Of a stretch of DNA of 64,000 bases, positions 44,341 to 55,029 are shown piece by piece. Under the pieces are notes generated by a model, which worked only from the letters and a program-made list of their open reading frames with translations, was not told the origin of the DNA and made no database searches. The DNA is taken from assembly GCA_034509735.1 (NCBI GenBank), contig JACGWO010000004.1:9963395-10027394 (forward strand), read 5' to 3'. The stretch is from Sesamum alatum. Lineage: Eukaryota > Streptophyta > Magnoliopsida > Lamiales > Pedaliaceae. A program made the position numbers and the translations under genes. Positions within the stretch are counted from its first letter, which is position 1, and each line of letters starts with the position of its first letter.

Positions 44341-46328
44341 TGTTAGAATAGGTGACCATGTAGCCAATCTTGCCAGGCAAAATGTAACCTATGTCTAAAC
44401 AATTTCAAGGATTTGATAAATTATTAATGAATAAGAAGTGATATTCATTTGGCATTACTTTGTTTGTGTTCACTTTATCTGCTTTATATTTCTGTTCACT
44501 ACGCAAACAAAGCCCACGGACTGAAAACGTATTTCGGGGATTGGGACTACGCTTGGAGGTAGGTCCATGAAATCAGTCTCGCCGAATCAGTCCGAAAAAT
44601 CTCCAAGTCAAGGAATCTCGAAAATGGGTATCAAGATTCCCCTTGAGACTTGCACTAAGCATCTGCTGTCGTTTTTCATCGACGGGTGACGAAGGTCGTT
44701 TGAGTAGTGTTAGTGGGTTAGCCTGCTAGGGAGCAAACTGACTGAGTGACTCGCGGGAACCGTCTTACGGAGGACCTTGAGTAGGGTCGGCTAGGTATGA
44801 CGTGTGTTCCCGGTTCCAACAGTACAGGTCAAGTCCTTTGACTTGAGGAACTGTTGTGTTTACCTGTATATCAGGGCTGTATCTTAGATATGGTGAGAGA
44901 TTGCCAAGAAGCACGTGAGTAGTCATAAGCCATGTGTAGTGCAGCTCCGGTGTGCAGAGTGACAGTAGTTTCCAAGAAAGGATCTGTCTCCTGTCAAAAG
45001 GTATTGACAGTTGAGTCTCACAAATGCTCTATGTCTTGTCCCTAAAATCTGTGGCCACACTAACTGAACAGAAGGGAAGGTTTTCCTTGCGGCGTTGAGT
45101 AAAGGACAGACCAACACTTAGGTCCAAAATGGGTACCTGCATTTTCCGTGTCCTACACCCTAAGTAGTGAGACCGTAGACGGAAGGATAAGTATACTGTT
45201 AGAGTCTAAATGTTCATCCCCGTATATTCACCTAGTCTCTAGTGTCGTGGACCGTTTCTAGATGGCCATCTATGGTAACGGACGGATTCTAGGAATCCGA
45301 CCAAGTCTAGCTGAAAGGTGAACCTAAAGAGTCACACACAATCCGCACACAAAAGTATTTAATTTGGAATCAAATATTTGGAGAAATTAAATGATTAAAT
45401 TGGATTTAATCGGGTCCTTAATTTTCTTGGAAAGAATTAATTCATTTTATTAGATAAAAGAGATTTTTCTAATAAATTAGATTTATTAGAAAATTAATTT
45501 AAGGGGCTTAGAATAAATATTTATATTTAATATATTTATTTATTGCCCTTGGAATATTTAAATAGGATTTAAATATTTCATTAAATTAAATGGATGGTTG
45601 AGATTAAAAGGAGAGATGGATGGCTAGGATTAATGTGACTAAGTCAAATTACTACTTTGACTAGGTCAAAATCCTAGTCAAATTAGTCTTCTTAGAGTTG
45701 GAGTTTGAAGAGGATTAAACTCTATATGTACTCCTCTATATGTATTCCTAGTCCTTCACCTTAAGAGAGATGATGAATCCTCACACACACACACACAATT
45801 CACGTGTGCTCTCTCTCCCTCTCTCGTTCGCCTCTCTCCTCTCTCTCTCTCCAAGAAATTACTTCTTGTTCTTTTGTGTTAACAATTGAACAAAGGAGGA
45901 TTAATCCCGTTAAACTAATAACGCGTGATTGATCCATCCTCTCCAAAATACTTGTTCGTTCGCTAGCACGACGTGCAAGATACGTGGGCGGATTGCGTGT
46001 CACAATTTAGTGGATCTCACATATGAGATTTGGAGCAAATCGATGAACAACGCGAGTACCGGTTAGAAGAGGAAAACGACAAACTGGTAGGTCTCTATTT
46101 ACGTTTCCGTCCTCTTTTATTTTACAAATCCCATGGCCTCCATGATTGCATGTATGTTCTTAATTCATGAGATACACCGAACACCCGGGAACTTCAAGGG
46201 CACACCCCTTGAACGTGTTTTAATTTTATACGTATAATGCATGTTTAAATTCTGTAATTTAAATTTATACCGCGCTTCCGCATTCGCGCTATTCCCGGGA
46301 CGATCCACACGCCTATCCCAGCCTTTCA
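44341..46328 (+). repeat. 3' LTR of copia B
   Basis: This 1988-bp LTR is aligned with 36115-38110 and ends CCTTTCA. Its last base is followed by the GTGTT duplication and then by LINE 3 coding. Confidence 0.93.
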
Positions 46329-46343
46329 GTGTTACCAAATATT

Positions 46344-46573
46344 ATGGGGATAAATATAATATAAGAAATAAGCAAAAACTCCCCTATGAGAAAATAATTA
46401 GTAAATTATCCCTTGTGATCTGAAAATGAAGCAAATTACCCCCCTGTGTTTTCCCTTGATAGGGGATAATTTGCTTCATTTCTCAAAATATAGGGAGATA
46501 ATTTGTTAATTACTTTTTCACAGGGAAATTTTTTCTCATTTCTTATGTCACATAGGGGTAAATTGCATTTATC
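46344..46573. mobile_element. Foldback MITE, copy 1
   Basis: The 230-bp element is an almost complete inverted repeat (GGGGATAAAT... / ...ATTTATC; AAACTCCCCTATGAGAAAAT against its complement). It is flanked by a perfect 9-bp duplication CCAAATATT (46335-46343 and 46574-46582). It sits in the LINE 3 reading frame, which resumes after it. A 9-bp duplication is typical of Mutator-like elements. Confidence 0.85.
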
Positions 46574-46992
46574 CCAAATATTCTGATCAAAATATTTTCC
46601 GCAAACAAATTTTATCTCATCACAATGCAAATCACAAGATAGTTGGATTTGGAAAAATTTACATAGAAATATACGTTTTATTAAACAAAGTACGCAAGGC
46701 TGATTGGTAATGGTACTAAAATCAATTTATGGAAAGATAAAATGGATTGGAAACTTCACACTTGAACATCTCCTTCCAAAAAAGAAAAAAGAACATCTCC
46801 TTCCAATAGTAGCTTGCAGTTTACACAATCAAAAGGTTAGTAGTATTATCTCTAATCATGCTTGGAACCTTATATCGGTTAGAGATTATCTTCCTAAGGA
46901 TATTATCTCAAAAAATTTATCTACCCCCATCCCCACTACTTTACAATTAGATTCTTTTTTTTGGGCATGGAACAACAATGGTATTTTCTTTA
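46574..46992 (+). pseudogene. LINE 3, second piece (RT C-terminal linker)
   Basis: After the MITE, TKYSDQNIFRKQILSHHN continues from RIPCV. Next come LIGNGTKINLWKDKMDW near 46705, the usual IGNG-x-W-D block after the RT, then NLISVRDYLPKDI and FFWAWNNNGIFF, where the next MITE is inserted. The frame shifts at least twice. Confidence 0.78.
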
Positions 46993-47493
46993 GGGTTAAT
47001 TACAGGTAGACTCTCTCTGAAAATGTATAATTATACTTTTTTTTAAAAAAAGTTTTGAAATTACACTTATACCTCCTCCGAAAATTCTCCGTTTACACCT
47101 GACCTCCATTCGTTAAAGTATGGATGGAAAATGTTCACATTAACAAAAATAATTACATAAATTTTTAATTTTATTTTTTATTTAACATTTTCGTGTAATA
47201 ATTTTGTACTTATAAGGAGAAAATGTAATAATCTTGGCATCACTCCATATATATACATTACATTTATCCTCTTATAAGTACAAAAATATACATGAGAATG
47301 TTAAATAATGGGAAAAATTAAAAATTTATTTTTATTATTTTTGTTAACGTGAACATTTTCTATTCAAACTCTAACGGATGGGAGTCAGGTGTAAGCAGAG
47401 AATTTTCGAATGGGGTGTAAGTGTAATTTCAAAAGTCCTTTGGAGAAAAATGTAATTACACATTTTTAGAGAAGGTTTAAGTGTAACTAACCC
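46993..47493. mobile_element. Foldback Mutator-like MITE, 501 bp
   Basis: It begins GGGTTAATTACA and ends with the complement of GGGTTAGTTACA. Arms of about 200 bp fold back over the whole element. A perfect 9-bp duplication TTTTCTTTA lies at 46984-46992 and 47494-47502. Removing the element and one duplication restores the LINE motif NNGIFFIKSAYL, so the insertion point is certain. Confidence 0.88.
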
Positions 47494-47753
47494 TTTTCTT
47501 TATTAAATCTGCTTATCTTTAATTATTTTATCAATCACACACACATAGCATGGCTCACTTACCTTGGTCATCTTTATGAAAAATCAAAACATCCCAAGAA
47601 TCCTGTTTCATGCATGGTTACATGGACACCAAAGCATCCCCACCGCATAGTTCCTCCATGACAGACATCGGTTGCCTTATGATATTTGTTGACTTTGCCG
47701 CAATGGAAGTGAAAATATCGCTCACCTGTATAGACAGTGTAAGTTCTTCCTTC
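47494..47753 (+). pseudogene. LINE 3, third piece (Cys-His motif)
   Basis: IKSAYL is followed by broken coding (L-KIKTSQESCFMHGY) and a frame shift to CRNGSENIAHLYRQC. The latter carries the C-x-C-E-H-C type zinc-binding spacing of plant LINE ORF2 C-termini. It ends at the compound MITE at 47754. Confidence 0.7.
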
Positions 47754-49137
47754 GGGATAAATGCAATTTACCCGGATTATTTTCATTTTCATCCCTGTAT
47801 TTTTAATTGATTTTCAAAATTATCTAACTTTTTATTATTATTTTTTCAATTTCATTCATTTGGTGGAATTTGGCCAATTTTCCCTCCAATTGAAGGGTAT
47901 TCTTGTACTTTCCTTCATATTCATTAAAAAAAAAGAAAATTTTATGGGTTGTAAATATTATAGTATGGTATATATTATAGTATGACCTTATAATAATATA
48001 TGTACACTCAAATGTGTGTGCATAATTATTTTTAAACTTAAAAAACTAATAAATTATTATTTTAAAAATATATATTTAATTAGATAAATAAAAATTGCTA
48101 GAAAAATATATAAAAGTTATGAAGAGTTTTGAAAAATGAGAGAAAAAAGAGAATGTGGAAGTTGATAAAATAGAGAATGGGAAGTTGAGTAGAGAGAGTG
48201 AGAGTAAAATAGAGATTAACAAAATAAAAAAAATTAAAAAATTGACATATTAAAATAAAAAAAGACACCAAAAGGGTGCTTTTCAATTATATCAAGGTGT
48301 AGATATTTTTTAGATTGATTGGCATATCTGAATATACTGGCATAGTATATATTATGACATATCTTATATACTTTTTTATCATTAGTAGATATGGTTGAAT
48401 TTGAAGAAAACATAATCAATCGTATAGACAATAGTTTGTTGAAAATGATACGTGGTGGATGACTGATTTTCATGTGAAATAGTTAAAAAATATGGATTGA
48501 TTGCTATTGGATACTTGCAAACTTCTTGTTGTATTTTTCTTGCTTTTGTCAAATTTAATTTGTACATTTCATTTCGAATTGTACAATATATTATAAGGGG
48601 GTATGTTTGGCAAAAGGCTAAATTCCAACTATCAATAGTGACCTTCAAATGGTCAAATTCAAATAGCCATAATTTCCTAATCATCATAAGGGACTAAATT
48701 GAAATTGAGTTTGAAAATGGAGGGATGTTTTTGTAATTGTGCATATTTTTACCAAAATTTTGGGGGCATTTTTGACAAAAGACTATTTTTTGACCAAAAA
48801 ATTGTTCAAAATTAACATTAGAAGGATGAAACTGAAAAATAACAAAAAGAGTTGGACTATTTTAAAAATCAATTAAAAACACAGGGATGAAAATAAAAAT
48901 AACCACAATTTACCCCCTGTGATATAAGAAATGAGCAAAAACCTCCCTGTAAAAAAATAATTAGCAAATTACCTTCTTGTGTTTTGAGAAATGAAGCAAA
49001 TTATCTCCCTATCAAGGGAAAAACAGGGGGATAATTTGCTTAATTTTAAGATCACAGGAAGTAATTTACTAATTATTTTTTCATAGGAGAATTTTTACTC
49101 ATTTCTTATATCACATGAGGTAAATTGCATTTATCCA
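47754..49137. mobile_element. Compound foldback MITE, 1.4 kb
   Basis: The outer ends are GGGATAAATGCAATTTACC and its complement (GGTAAATTGCATTTATCC at about 49119-49136). A 10-bp duplication TTCTTCCTTC / TTCTTCCTCC lies at 47744-47753 and 49138-49147 (one mismatch). Inside, the left arm (about 47774-47850) pairs with 48840-48905. The last 230 bp (about 48905-49137) form a complete copy of the small MITE at 46344-46573. A small element therefore seems to have joined or inserted at the end of a larger one with related ends. Confidence 0.7.
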
Positions 49138-49363
49138 TTCTTCCTCCCTTTTTCACTTATACACTTTCGTATTCTTTCTGAGTACAACACACAGAACCTG
49201 ATCATTCTCCTTCATTTAGAAAGACATTCACCACTTCAGCAAATTATCCTTCTCCATACTATTTGGCACATTTGGAAAACAAGGAATCAAGCACTGTTTG
49301 ATAATAGAACCATAAATTCTTATCACATATGGAAAATGATTCTAGGTTCATTACCACAATCCA
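49138..49363 (+). pseudogene. LINE 3, fourth piece
   Basis: Broken coding ends with the block LLHTIWHIWKTRNQALFDNR near 49250-49310, the conserved IW-IW-RN motif before the RNase H in plant LINEs. SYHIWKMILGSLPQS follows at the junction with the inverted-repeat segment. Confidence 0.75.
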
Positions 49364-49672
49364 CAAACAAAATAAAACATAAACATTATCTTCGGTTTTG
49401 TTTGTGGAATGTTTTGCTTTGTTTTGTTTTGTGAAAATAGAGAGAAAAATAAAGATAAATAAGTGTGTGTTAGAGATATGGTGTATGTTTGGATTTATTT
49501 TTGGAGTTAATTTTAAATAGTGTAAAAATATATTATATGTATTTTGTTGTTTATTTGGAGACAAAAATCACTGTTCATTATCAACTCATGTCTCTTTTAT
49601 ATATTTTTATATATGTATATATATATATATAGTAATATTTGTTTTTTTTTTTTTATGTATTGTGTTGTATAT

Positions 49673-51642
49673 TGTTAAAATAGGTGACCATGTAAGCCAA
49701 TCTTGGCAGGAAAATGTAACCTATGTCTAGACAATTTCAATGTGTGTTTGATAAATCATTTATGAATAAAGAAGTGAGATTCATACGGCGTTACTTTGTT
49801 TGCGTTCACTTATACATTTCTATTACATATCTATTTGCTACACAAACAAAGCCCACGGGCTGGGAATCTATTTCGGGGACTGGGACTACGCTTGGAGGTA
49901 GGTCCATGAAATCAGTCTTGCCGAATCAGTCCGGAAAACTCCAAGTCAAGGAATCTCAAAAATGGGTACCGAGATTCCCTTTGAGACTTGCACTAAGCAC
50001 TTGCTGTTGTGTTTCATCGATGGGTGACGAAGGTCGTCTAAGCAGTGTTAGTGGGTTAGCCTGCTAGGGAGCAGCTGACTGAGGTGACTCGCGGGAACCG
50101 TCTTACGGAAGACCTTGAGTATGGTCAACAAGGTATGACGTGTATTCCCGGTTCCAACGGTACAGGTCAAGTCCTTTGACTTGAGGAACTTCTGAGTTTA
50201 CCTGTATATCAGGTCTGTATCTTAGATATGGTGAGAGATTGCCAAGAAGCACTTGAGTAGTCATAAACCATGTCTAGTGCAGCTCTGGTATACTGAGTGA
50301 CAGTAGTTTCCAAGAAAGGATCTGTCTCCTGTCAAAAGGCATTGACAGTTGAGTCTCACATATGCTCTGTGTCTTGTCCCTAAAATCTGTGGCCACAGTA
50401 ACTGAACAAAAGGGAAGGATTCCCTTGCGGCGTTTAGTAAGGACAGACCGACACTTAGGTTCAAAATGGGTACCTGCATTTTCCGTGCCCTAGACCTTAA
50501 GTGGTGAGACCGTAGACAGAAGGACAAGTGTACTGTTAGAGCCTAAATGTTCATCCCCGAATATTTCACCTAGTCTCTAGTGCCATAGACCGTTGCTAGA
50601 TGGTCACCCATGGCAACGGACGGATTCCTGGAATCCGACCAAGTCTAGCTGAAAGGTGAACCTAAAGAGTCACACACTATCCACATACACATTTAATATT
50701 TAATTTAGAATTAAATATTGGAGAATATGAATGATTAAATTGGATTTAATCGGGTCCTTTATTTTCTTGGAGAATTAATTCCTTCTATTTGATAAAAGGA
50801 ATTAAATTAATAAATTAGATTTATTAAAGGAATTTATTTAATGGGCTTAAAATAAATATTTATATTTATTTAGGCCTTTTGGAATATTTAAATAGGTTTT
50901 AAATATTCCATTAAATTAAATCAACGGTTGAGATGGATGGCTAGGATTGGTTTGACTAGGTCAAACACTAGTTTGACTAGGACTTTGACTAGGTCAAAAT
51001 CCTAATCAACATAGAGTTCTTAGAGTTGGAGTTTAAAGAGGATTAAACTCCTCCTCTATATAACACCCTAGCCTCCTACAATTTGAAGGATGATGATTCT
51101 TGAAAAACACACACAACACACACTCTCCCTCTCCTCTCTCTCATCCGCCCCTCTCTCTCTCTCACTCTCCAAGAAAATTATTTTTCTTGTTCTCTTGTTC
51201 TTGGAACATTAGAACTAAGGAAGATCAATCCCGTTAATTCATAACGTGTGGTTGATCTATCCTCTCCAAAAATACTTGTTCGTTGCTAGCACGACGGGCA
51301 AGAATACGTGGGTGGATCGTGTGTCACGATTTGGAGGATCTCAAGAACGAGGTCTTGGTGCAAAACGGGGAACAACGCGTGTAGCAGTTGAAGACGAAAA
51401 CGACAACGGATAGGTCTCGTTTTAAATTTTCGTCCCTCTCTTTAATTTACAAACTCTATGGCCTCCATGATTGTTGTATGCTTTAATTCATGAGATACAC
51501 CAAACACCCGGGAAATTTCAAAGGCACACCCTTTGAACGTGTTCTTTACTTTAATTAAGCATGTTTTAAATTCCGCAATTTTATTTTATACCGCGCTTCC
51601 GCATTCGCGCAATTTTCTCGGGACGATCCACAATCTCTTTCA
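49673..51642 (+). mobile_element. Solo LTR of the copia B family, second copy
   Basis: It starts TGTTAAAATAGGTGACCATG, ends CTCTTTCA, and is 1970 bp, aligned throughout with element B's LTRs. There is no internal region. It is flanked by an identical 24-bp direct repeat (49649-49672 and 51643-51666, TTTTTTATGTATTGTGTTGT...), much longer than the 5-bp duplication copia integrases make. Confidence 0.85.
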
Positions 51643-51735
51643 TTTTTTATGTATTGTGTTGTATATGGGGAGACAAAAAATATTATTCATTATCAAATCA
51701 TATCTCTTTTATATATTTTTAAAAAAGTATATATG

Positions 51736-52432
51736 TGTTGACATCAAATTTTCAGAATAAATTACCAATTAAAAGCCCCAAATAAATTGGCTAATAATTA
51801 GGTTCCAAAATAAAAGTCCATAACAAATTTGGCTTCTCATAAAGAAATTAAATTTATAAGTCCATATTAAATTTTAGGTCTTATGTAATTTTATAGGTCG
51901 ATCCAAAATATAAAATTATTATTTTTGGATTGACTAAATTGGGCCAGCTACATGTTTGAAATGCAGTCTATCGAAAGACTAGTCCATGTCAAAGCCACGG
52001 TGATAAAGCCCGATAGGCATGAGCCCAAGCTACCGTAGCCCTACTCATGCCTATAAATAAGGGGCCTCCACCACTCAAGAGACAATTACATAGAGCATTG
52101 GAGACACACACATTCAAGTCCAAAAGCTCTCTGCCACGACGAAGCTCTACAACCGCGAAGGTTCCACGTCTTCCTCGGCATCAAATCCTTCAAGGCCTTG
52201 ACACCAAATTTCAAGGTACCGTGTAGTTTGCTCCACAAATTCGGAGGAGATTACACATCAACATCCAAGAACAAGCGTCAAGCCCCTTGAATCGAAATTC
52301 GGAGAGAAGAATTAGGGGATTACATCCAAATTAGAGATTGTATCCACTTTTCTTTTTTAAATCAATAAACTCCATTTGTCCATATTTTTCTTGTCTCGTA
52401 ATTATTTTTGCAGACACGAAATTGTGTAAATA
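51736..52432 (+). repeat. 5' LTR of gypsy C
   Basis: This is the 697-bp full-length LTR. A TATA box TATAAATAA lies at 52052-52060, in the setting GCCTATAAATAAGGGGCC. Confidence 0.85.
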
Positions 52433-52438
52433 AATTTT

Positions 52439-52456
52439 TGGCACGCCCAGTGGGAC
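52439..52456 (+). other. Primer-binding site of gypsy C
   Basis: TGGCACGCCCAGTGGGAC lies six bases after the 5' LTR. It differs by one base from the equivalent site of element A. Confidence 0.7.
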
Positions 52457-52518
52457 AATCTTTATCCCTCATCTCTTCCTCCTACATCGAAGTTCAAGTC
52501 AACACATCCAAACGTTCA

Positions 52519-54033
52519 ATGGCGCCCAAGAAGGATCAAGATCGTTAACGCCACTACCGCCGGTCAATCCTCCACTGGGGGCAAAATTGTTGACACGACC
52601 CCTTCAGAAGGTTCAAACTCGACAAGTCCTACCGATATCAACTCCAAATCCACGCATTTCACTGTCGTCCCCACCAAGATGGGCACAAATGGCCGAAGCC
52701 ATCGCTAATCTCCAGAAGATCGTCGAGGAAAAAGATCTCCAAATCGCCAATTGATGAGCGACCAAGAGCATACGAGCGTGGAAGAAACCAACAACAACCA
52801 CAAACATGCCTCCTTCTCAAACCATGTCGAAAGCAAGAAGCAAGTGGATAAATCACCACCGACGCATGACTTCGTGCAAAAGTCTACAAATTCTGAAACA
52901 TCTATTGCTACATGTCTATTCAACAATTGAAACAGATGATCGCCAACACCATCAAAGCTCAATACGACGGAATGACCCAAAGCTCGCCCGCATATTCAAA
53001 ATCATATACCAAGCGCATCGACGCATTGAGGATGCCAATGGGATACCTACCGCCGGAACTGTGACAATTCGATGGAAGAGGCAACCCAAAACAACACATC
53101 ATCCACTTCATCGAGACATGCAACGACACCGGCATAGGCGGTGACCTCTTGGTGAAGCAGTTCGTTCGATCGCTTAATGGAAATGTTTTTGATTGGTATG
53201 TCGATCTATAGCCCGAGTCAATTGACAGTTGGGAGGAAATAGAGAGGCAATTCCTAAATCGCTTTTATAGCACCCGTCGGACGGTGAGCATGTACGAACT
53301 TACCAACGCAAGGCAGTGGAAGGATGAGCCAGTGACCGACTACATCAATCGTTGGCGCACTCTAAGTCTGAACTGCAAAGATAAACTTTCGGAGGGCTCG
53401 ACGATAGACATGTGCATCCAAGGTATGCATTGGGATCTTGTTTACATCTTGCAGGGAATCAAGCCAAGAAACCTTGAGGAGTTGGCTACCCGCGCGCATA
53501 ACATAGAGATAAGCATCACCAATCACAAACCTAAATTCGCAATTGACTACCAAAAGAAGGAGTCAAAAGAGGATGAAAACTTCATGACACCTGATGTTGA
53601 AGAGTCCATGGATATTAAAACAACTCATGTCAAGTTTCTTCCAAGTGAGAGAATGAGTGAAAGGCCTCAAAACCAACAAACGCCACGTTACAAGGGTTAG
53701 CTCACTTCAGGTGACGAAGACACGGTGAGCATGAATGTCGCCAGCGTCACTCCATCAAATAACTTGCATGTTTTGGACAGCGAAGAAGAAGCTCTACCGG
53801 CAGCGCCACCAAAACTTCAATTAGATAGTCTTGAGCCTATACAAGTGGAGGCCTCTGATGCTGACATGAAGCCCTTCACCAAGGTGGAATACGATGTTGA
53901 CACCAAAACCTACCTCGAGAGAAATGAGATGCAAGAAGCAACACCTTCAATGATCCCAGCCTGTCCACCAATCAGGGAAACATACCCAAACCCACTCCCT
54001 CAAAAAGCGATGACGAAAAGCTCAGCAAATTGA
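52519..54033 (+). pseudogene. Gag of gypsy C
   Basis: It opens MAPKKDQDR at 52519 and is frame-broken through 53150. Readable blocks are RIDALRMPMGYLPPEL, FDGRGNPKQHIIHFIETCND, LVKQFVRSLNGNVFDWYVDL and FLNRFYSTRRTVSMYEL. A 138-codon open frame (53284-53700) continues ARQWKDEPVTDYINRWRTLS and CIQGMHWDLVYILQGIKP, matching element A's Gag closely. A further open piece (53725-54033) is acidic. Confidence 0.82.
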
Positions 54034-54897
54034 CCATCGGTGAAGTCATAAGTCAAAGAGGCCACCTTATTCGGCAGTATTCCCCTACGTGGTCCGGTCC
54101 GACGACAAAGGCAAACAAAACTCGTCACAAGACCATGCTCCTCCACTATCCAAAGGAATCAAGCAATCAAGTAGGGTGAAATTCAACGACCCTCAAGGTG
54201 TCAAACCTGAAAAAATCTAGCCCGTCACCAGTCTACAAGCGTTGGTCTCAAGTAAACTACTTCTGCTGAAAAATCAACCTGAAGAAATGCCGGGGGCATT
54301 CAGCTCGAAAGCTTACCACCTCTTGGCAAAAACAGGGTACGACTTTTTTGCCCCATCTCGACTCAGCATAGTTAAATCCCGAGTTGACTGGTGAAATCAT
54401 GGATTGACTGAAGCGCAACACGAGTTGAGAAGACAAGGCTTCCGTGTCAACCAACCACGCACTGGCTTAGGCTTCACCCCCGACGGACTTGTGCGCAATC
54501 ACCTCGAAGATGGTCCTGCGTGACAGCTGAAGAAAAGAAGTCAACGTGACCCAACAAACAAGTCGATAGAAAAAGGTGAAAGTCAAGCACTTCATGTTTC
54601 TCGGCCTCGGGGAAGTAAGACGTCATTCCTGCTCATCCCTCAAACAAGCCAATCAAAGTGAAGCGACGCCTCGCCATACAATTGCATGATCCAGAAAGCA
54701 TTTCAAATGAAGAGGACGAAGAAAGCATCAAGCTACGTCCATCCAACCACGTCAGTGTTGCTGAAGACTCTGACTTGAAGATCTCCAAAAATGAGATTCA
54801 AGACGCTCCTAAGCACAGCTCGAAGACGGAGAACATGAAACCTCCATCACCACAAATCAAAGATACGGCCTCAGCCTTGCAAATGACAAACTCATGA
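54034..54897 (+). pseudogene. Gag-pro linker remnant of gypsy C
   Basis: Frame pieces KAYHLLAKTGYDFFAPSRL and GLTEAQHELRRQGFRVNQPR (near 54310-54460) match the equivalent Tat linker, seen in element A as PKAFKLLVKVVYNPQERL and QVMLKEKGHAIP. A second piece (54658-54897) is acidic with no assignable domain. No protease or RT follows. Confidence 0.55.
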
Positions 54898-54904
54898 AGA
54901 AGAT

Positions 54905-55029
54905 GCTCCTTGACGCACGAGCTTAAACTACATGTTACTCCTTGACGCATGAGCTTAAACTACATGTTGCTCCATGATGCACGAGCTTAAACTGCATGTT
55001 GCTCCTGGCCCGAATGAGTATAAACTGTG
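54905..55029. repeat. 32-bp tandem repeat in gypsy C
   Basis: About 3.8 units of CTCCTTGACGCACGAGCTTA..., starting near 54905, 54938, 54970 and 55002. The last unit is diverged and incomplete. Confidence 0.85.

Larger units (their letters stand above)
36115..46328 (+). mobile_element. Ty1/copia retrotransposon B, complete structure
   Basis: The LTRs at 36115-38110 and 44341-46328 are flanked by a perfect 5-bp duplication GTGTT (36110-36114 and 46329-46333). A primer site TGGTATCAGAGCCC follows the 5' LTR, and a purine tract AAGTGGGAGAT precedes the 3' LTR. The gene order of gag, protease, integrase, RT and RNase H is that of copia. About 8 differences in the first 215 bp of the LTRs by eye suggest a younger insertion than gypsy A. 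Two frame breaks in gag and a stop after AKGYTQ disable it. The long leader (38111-40288) contains a strikingly GC-rich island. Confidence 0.95.

Noticed and set aside
49649..51666. 24-bp repeats read as the target duplication of the solo LTR
   Set aside because: Copia integration makes about 5 bp. A 24-bp duplication would be outside the known range, and the flanks belong to a larger tandem repeat.
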